DNA of 21,200 nt from Linderina pennispora (lineage: Eukaryota > Kickxellomycota > Kickxellomycetes > Kickxellales > Kickxellaceae): the NCBI RefSeq assembly GCF_002104995.1, contig NW_024468430.1:1-21200 (forward strand), written 5' to 3'. The notes under the pieces are model-generated. The model was not told the DNA's origin, made no database searches, and worked only from the letters and a program-made list of their open reading frames with translations. Made by a program: the position numbers and the translations under genes. Positions 19,001 through 21,200 of the stretch are shown in pieces. Each line of letters starts with the position of its first letter. The stretch's first letter is position 1.

Positions 19001-20708
19001 GAATTTTTGAGGAAGGGAACATCGGTGCCAACCGGGTGCAGCGGTTGATGCAAGCATTGTGCTTGCGTAGGATGAAGCAGCAATACGACACTAAGACGCA
19101 GAAAACTATGGTCGGAGCTGCCCCCCAAGTTTGAGGTCATCCGGTGGCTTGACCTGGCCGACCGGGGAACGGCGGCTGTATATATATGGCTGAAGACGTC
19201 GCCAAGAACAAGTACCAGGCGATGGCGAGCTCGGGCACGCTGCTGAAGAACTATATCCATATTCTCAAAATCATCTTGCGTCTACGCCAACTGTGCACAC
19301 ACCCGAGGCTGTGGTCGGAAGATAAGTGGAAGGAAAGCCAAGGTCCTAGCCGTCGGATACGGCCATTGATACACAGGAGCAAACCGCAAGTGCAAAGCCA
19401 GCAGTCGAGCCAGCCTGCGGCACAGCCGCCGAGCAGCAGCCCAAGGATGAGAAGCCGGTAGCAAAGGAAAGAGGAGAAGCCAGCCAAGGCTGAGGCCAAA
19501 CCAGAACTCGACAGTATCAGCACCCGCGTTCTGTCGCCCGCACCAAACGTTAACCGTCGGCAAGCAGCGGCCAACTATGGATCTCACGCCAGCGCTCACA
19601 AGGATACATGGTCAGATGCGATTACTGCCGGGAGCTTGCACTGCCGCCAACATTCGCCATGTCATCGCACTCGCGCTTTGCTCCAACTGACTACCCAGGC
19701 CCAGCAATCACAAGATGCATGCACCTGGCGTGTTCCCAATGCCAGCATGTGCTGCTGGGCGCTGTGCCAACGAACCCAGAGCAGGAGGCGATCTGTCACA
19801 GCAGCGACGGCGACTCCCTAATCGATGTATGCTGTGCGATGGCATGCTGGGTATGCGTGATATCCTGCATCTGCCTACGTCGTTTATACAGCAGAGCCAG
19901 CGCATGATATCCAGTGGCAGCTCGCAGCCTGCTTCAGCCGTCGTGCCGCCGCCGAGGAATGAACCGGCACAAGAGGAGCGGCAGGATACAGAGCAGCAGG
20001 ATGAGATTACGCGGCTGTGCAGCGAGTATGATACCAGCACAAAGATTCTTGCACTGATTAGCGATCTGGAAAAGATCCGCAACCACAGCTGGATCTCGGA
20101 CCCAGACTTCCGGGTGGACCAAGCCACTCGATGGTAGTTGAGCGCGTAGCTGAGCTAGCCGAGTCGCCTGAAATTGCCGAGAAATCTGTTGTTTTTTCGC
20201 AGTGGACGGCCATGCTGAACCTGATCGAGCCCCAGCTCAAGCGGAACAACATCCGTTTTGCTCGCCTCGACGGCACCATGTCGCGCATGCAGCGCACAGC
20301 AAATCTTGCCAAATTCAAGAACGACCCCGGCGTACGAGTCCTCTTGGTCTCACTGAAGGCAGGCGGCGTTGGACTGAACCTCGCGTACGCCACGCACGTC
20401 TTCGTGATGGATGCGTTTTGGAATCCGAGTGTCGACACCAGGCTATTGACCGAGTACATAGACTCGGCCAGACCAAGCCGGTGTCTGTTACGCGGTATTT
20501 TGTCAGAGACAGCATCGAGGAGAAGATTCTGAAACTGCAGCAGCGCAAGGGCAAGATTGTCGATATCTCGCTGATGGACAAGGAGAGGGCACAGAACCCT
20601 GATTCTTTGCTGGTCGGCGAGAACGAGAATGAGGAAGAGCTGAATATCGGAACCGGTGCTCATTCGCGTCAGCAGCGGCTGGATGATCTAAGCATGCTGT
20701 TTGGGTGA
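16017..20708 (+). CDS. SIM-, SNF2- and RING-containing translocase (Rad5/HLTF-Uls1 group), many frame breaks
   Basis: Exon 1 is 16017-16364, the intron 16365-16451 (GTAGGT..GATAG, branch GCTAAAC), and exon 2 starts at 16452 in frame. Residues 3-7 (VIDLT), 58-65 (VEVISLDD) and 73-78 (VVELTD) are SUMO-interacting motifs. Residues about 217-332 resemble a HIRAN domain. DDMGLGKT (Walker A) begins at about 547, followed by a 165-residue Ser/Asp/Arg-rich insert. Then come STMANWEEQ, VVLDEAHTI (18757-18780), LTGTPIQNR, a C3HC4 RING (CDYC at 19614-19625, CMHLACSQC, CMLC) and the helicase C-lobe (VVFSQW, GTMSRMQR, AIDRVHRLGQ). The protein ends at TGA 20706-20708. From about 18328 the coding sequence hops through 15 blocks in all three frames, while motifs stay intact. 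Such proteins move along chromatin/DNA to remodel stalled forks or SUMO-tagged proteins; the RING can act as ubiquitin ligase. Sequence error or a decaying gene are both possible. Confidence 0.88.
16365..16451 (+). other. intron 1 of the SNF2/RING gene
   Basis: This 87-base intron has donor GTAGGT, branch-like GGCTAAAC at about 16411-16418 and acceptor GATAG. It lies between a complete GCG codon and ACG, so the frame continues exactly into exon 2. The first frame would otherwise stop at 16448. Confidence 0.85.
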
Positions 20709-21200
20709 TACACGTTCTGCTATCAACATCCAATGTAGTCATACCAACCGGTGTCCGAACAAACGCTTCACTGCGTATTCTCACTGATGGACAGTGGTAG
20801 CCGGTCGAAAGGGCTCTGGTAGGGATAGAGAGCAGTCTGCCTTGCATGGCAACAAGAAGACATCAACGACCGCCTTCGAACTATTCTCTTCTCTTATTCT
20901 CAAAGTACAAACGTCCTTTTAAAAGCCAAAGCACAACCCCAGAAACCTACACCCTGAACCATAGTGTACGCGCATACATGGATGTTTGTGAACAATCAGC
21001 AACATGATATATAGATCCACCATCTTGCAGTATTACGTGTGGGGTTAGAAGGTGACATCGAGAGGATCGACTAGCATGTCAAGGAGAGTAGCTAGCAAAC
21101 GAACTATCTCCCAACCCTCAACAGACTACATCACTTTCAAAGCTCAGTGAGGTTCTGAAGCATGGCTCAAGAAGCGGGTTTCCGCAGCGGAAATATCCAG
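20709..21200. other. right-edge stretch downstream of the SNF2/RING gene
   Basis: This should include the 3' flank of the translocase gene. No gene is recognisable, and there may be the 3' end of a leftward neighbour beyond the edge. TTTCCGC (21179-21185) and GCGGAAA (21187-21193) form a perfect 7-base inverted repeat around one base. Confidence 0.45.

Noticed and set aside
18328-20440. Explaining all breaks of the translocase gene by introns
   Set aside because: The blocks abut or overlap with no room for introns and lack donor/acceptor signals, while conserved motifs continue across the breaks.
1-21200. CRISPR array, rRNA genes or bacterial-type operon
   Set aside because: No regularly spaced repeats, no rRNA signature and clear spliceosomal introns.

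Overview
The window is eukaryotic and almost certainly fungal. It has short spliceosomal introns (83-88 nt, plus one of 576 nt) with GT..AG ends and CTAAC-like branch sites. It encodes Yck-type casein kinase, Ytm1, Cbc2 and a RING/SNF2 translocase, has no operons or Shine-Dalgarno sites, and carries a Fanzor-family relic. Intron style and the Fanzor subtype suggest an early-diverging fungus (Kickxellomycotina or Mucoromycota-like). The lineage is an inference, not something read directly from the sequence.

Layout, left to right. 587-1920 (-): homogentisate 1,2-dioxygenase with four single-base breaks in its 5' third. 1921-4076: gene-poor, with a possible Tc1-like transposase scrap (about 2.3-2.5 kb) and a possible decayed membrane-protein gene (about 3.0-3.6 kb). 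4077-5553 (-): a Fanzor (eukaryotic TnpB homologue) relic that keeps its N-terminal half and its C-terminal zinc-finger/RuvC-III piece but has lost the part between, including the other two catalytic motifs. 5554-6472: intergenic, with a strong 35-nt quasi-palindrome. 6473-7507 (-): LITAF-domain protein with a Ser/His/Arg-rich N-terminus. 7508-8289: intergenic, with a tRNA-like foldable element. 8290-8838 (-): nuclear cap-binding protein subunit 2. 9626-11812 (-): four-exon Yck1/2-type casein kinase I. 12871-14142 (-): ribosome-biogenesis WD protein Ytm1/WDR12. 14143-14764: shared promoter for the divergent pair YTM1 and a LEA-2-like type II membrane protein (14765-15810, +, one frame break). 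16017-20708 (+): SUMO-interacting-motif/HIRAN-like/SNF2/RING translocase of the Rad5-HLTF/Uls1 group, with one clean intron and then about 14 frame changes in its second half.

The genes are ordinary monocistronic housekeeping genes (tyrosine catabolism, mRNA cap binding, 60S assembly, membrane kinase signalling, DNA repair/SUMO) and form no common pathway. Three genes share one pattern: protein similarity is preserved across small indels. In HGD and the LEA-like gene these are mostly a missing base in a G or C run. This looks more like uneven sequence accuracy than gene death, but the sequence alone cannot settle it. The most interesting item is the internally deleted Fanzor.
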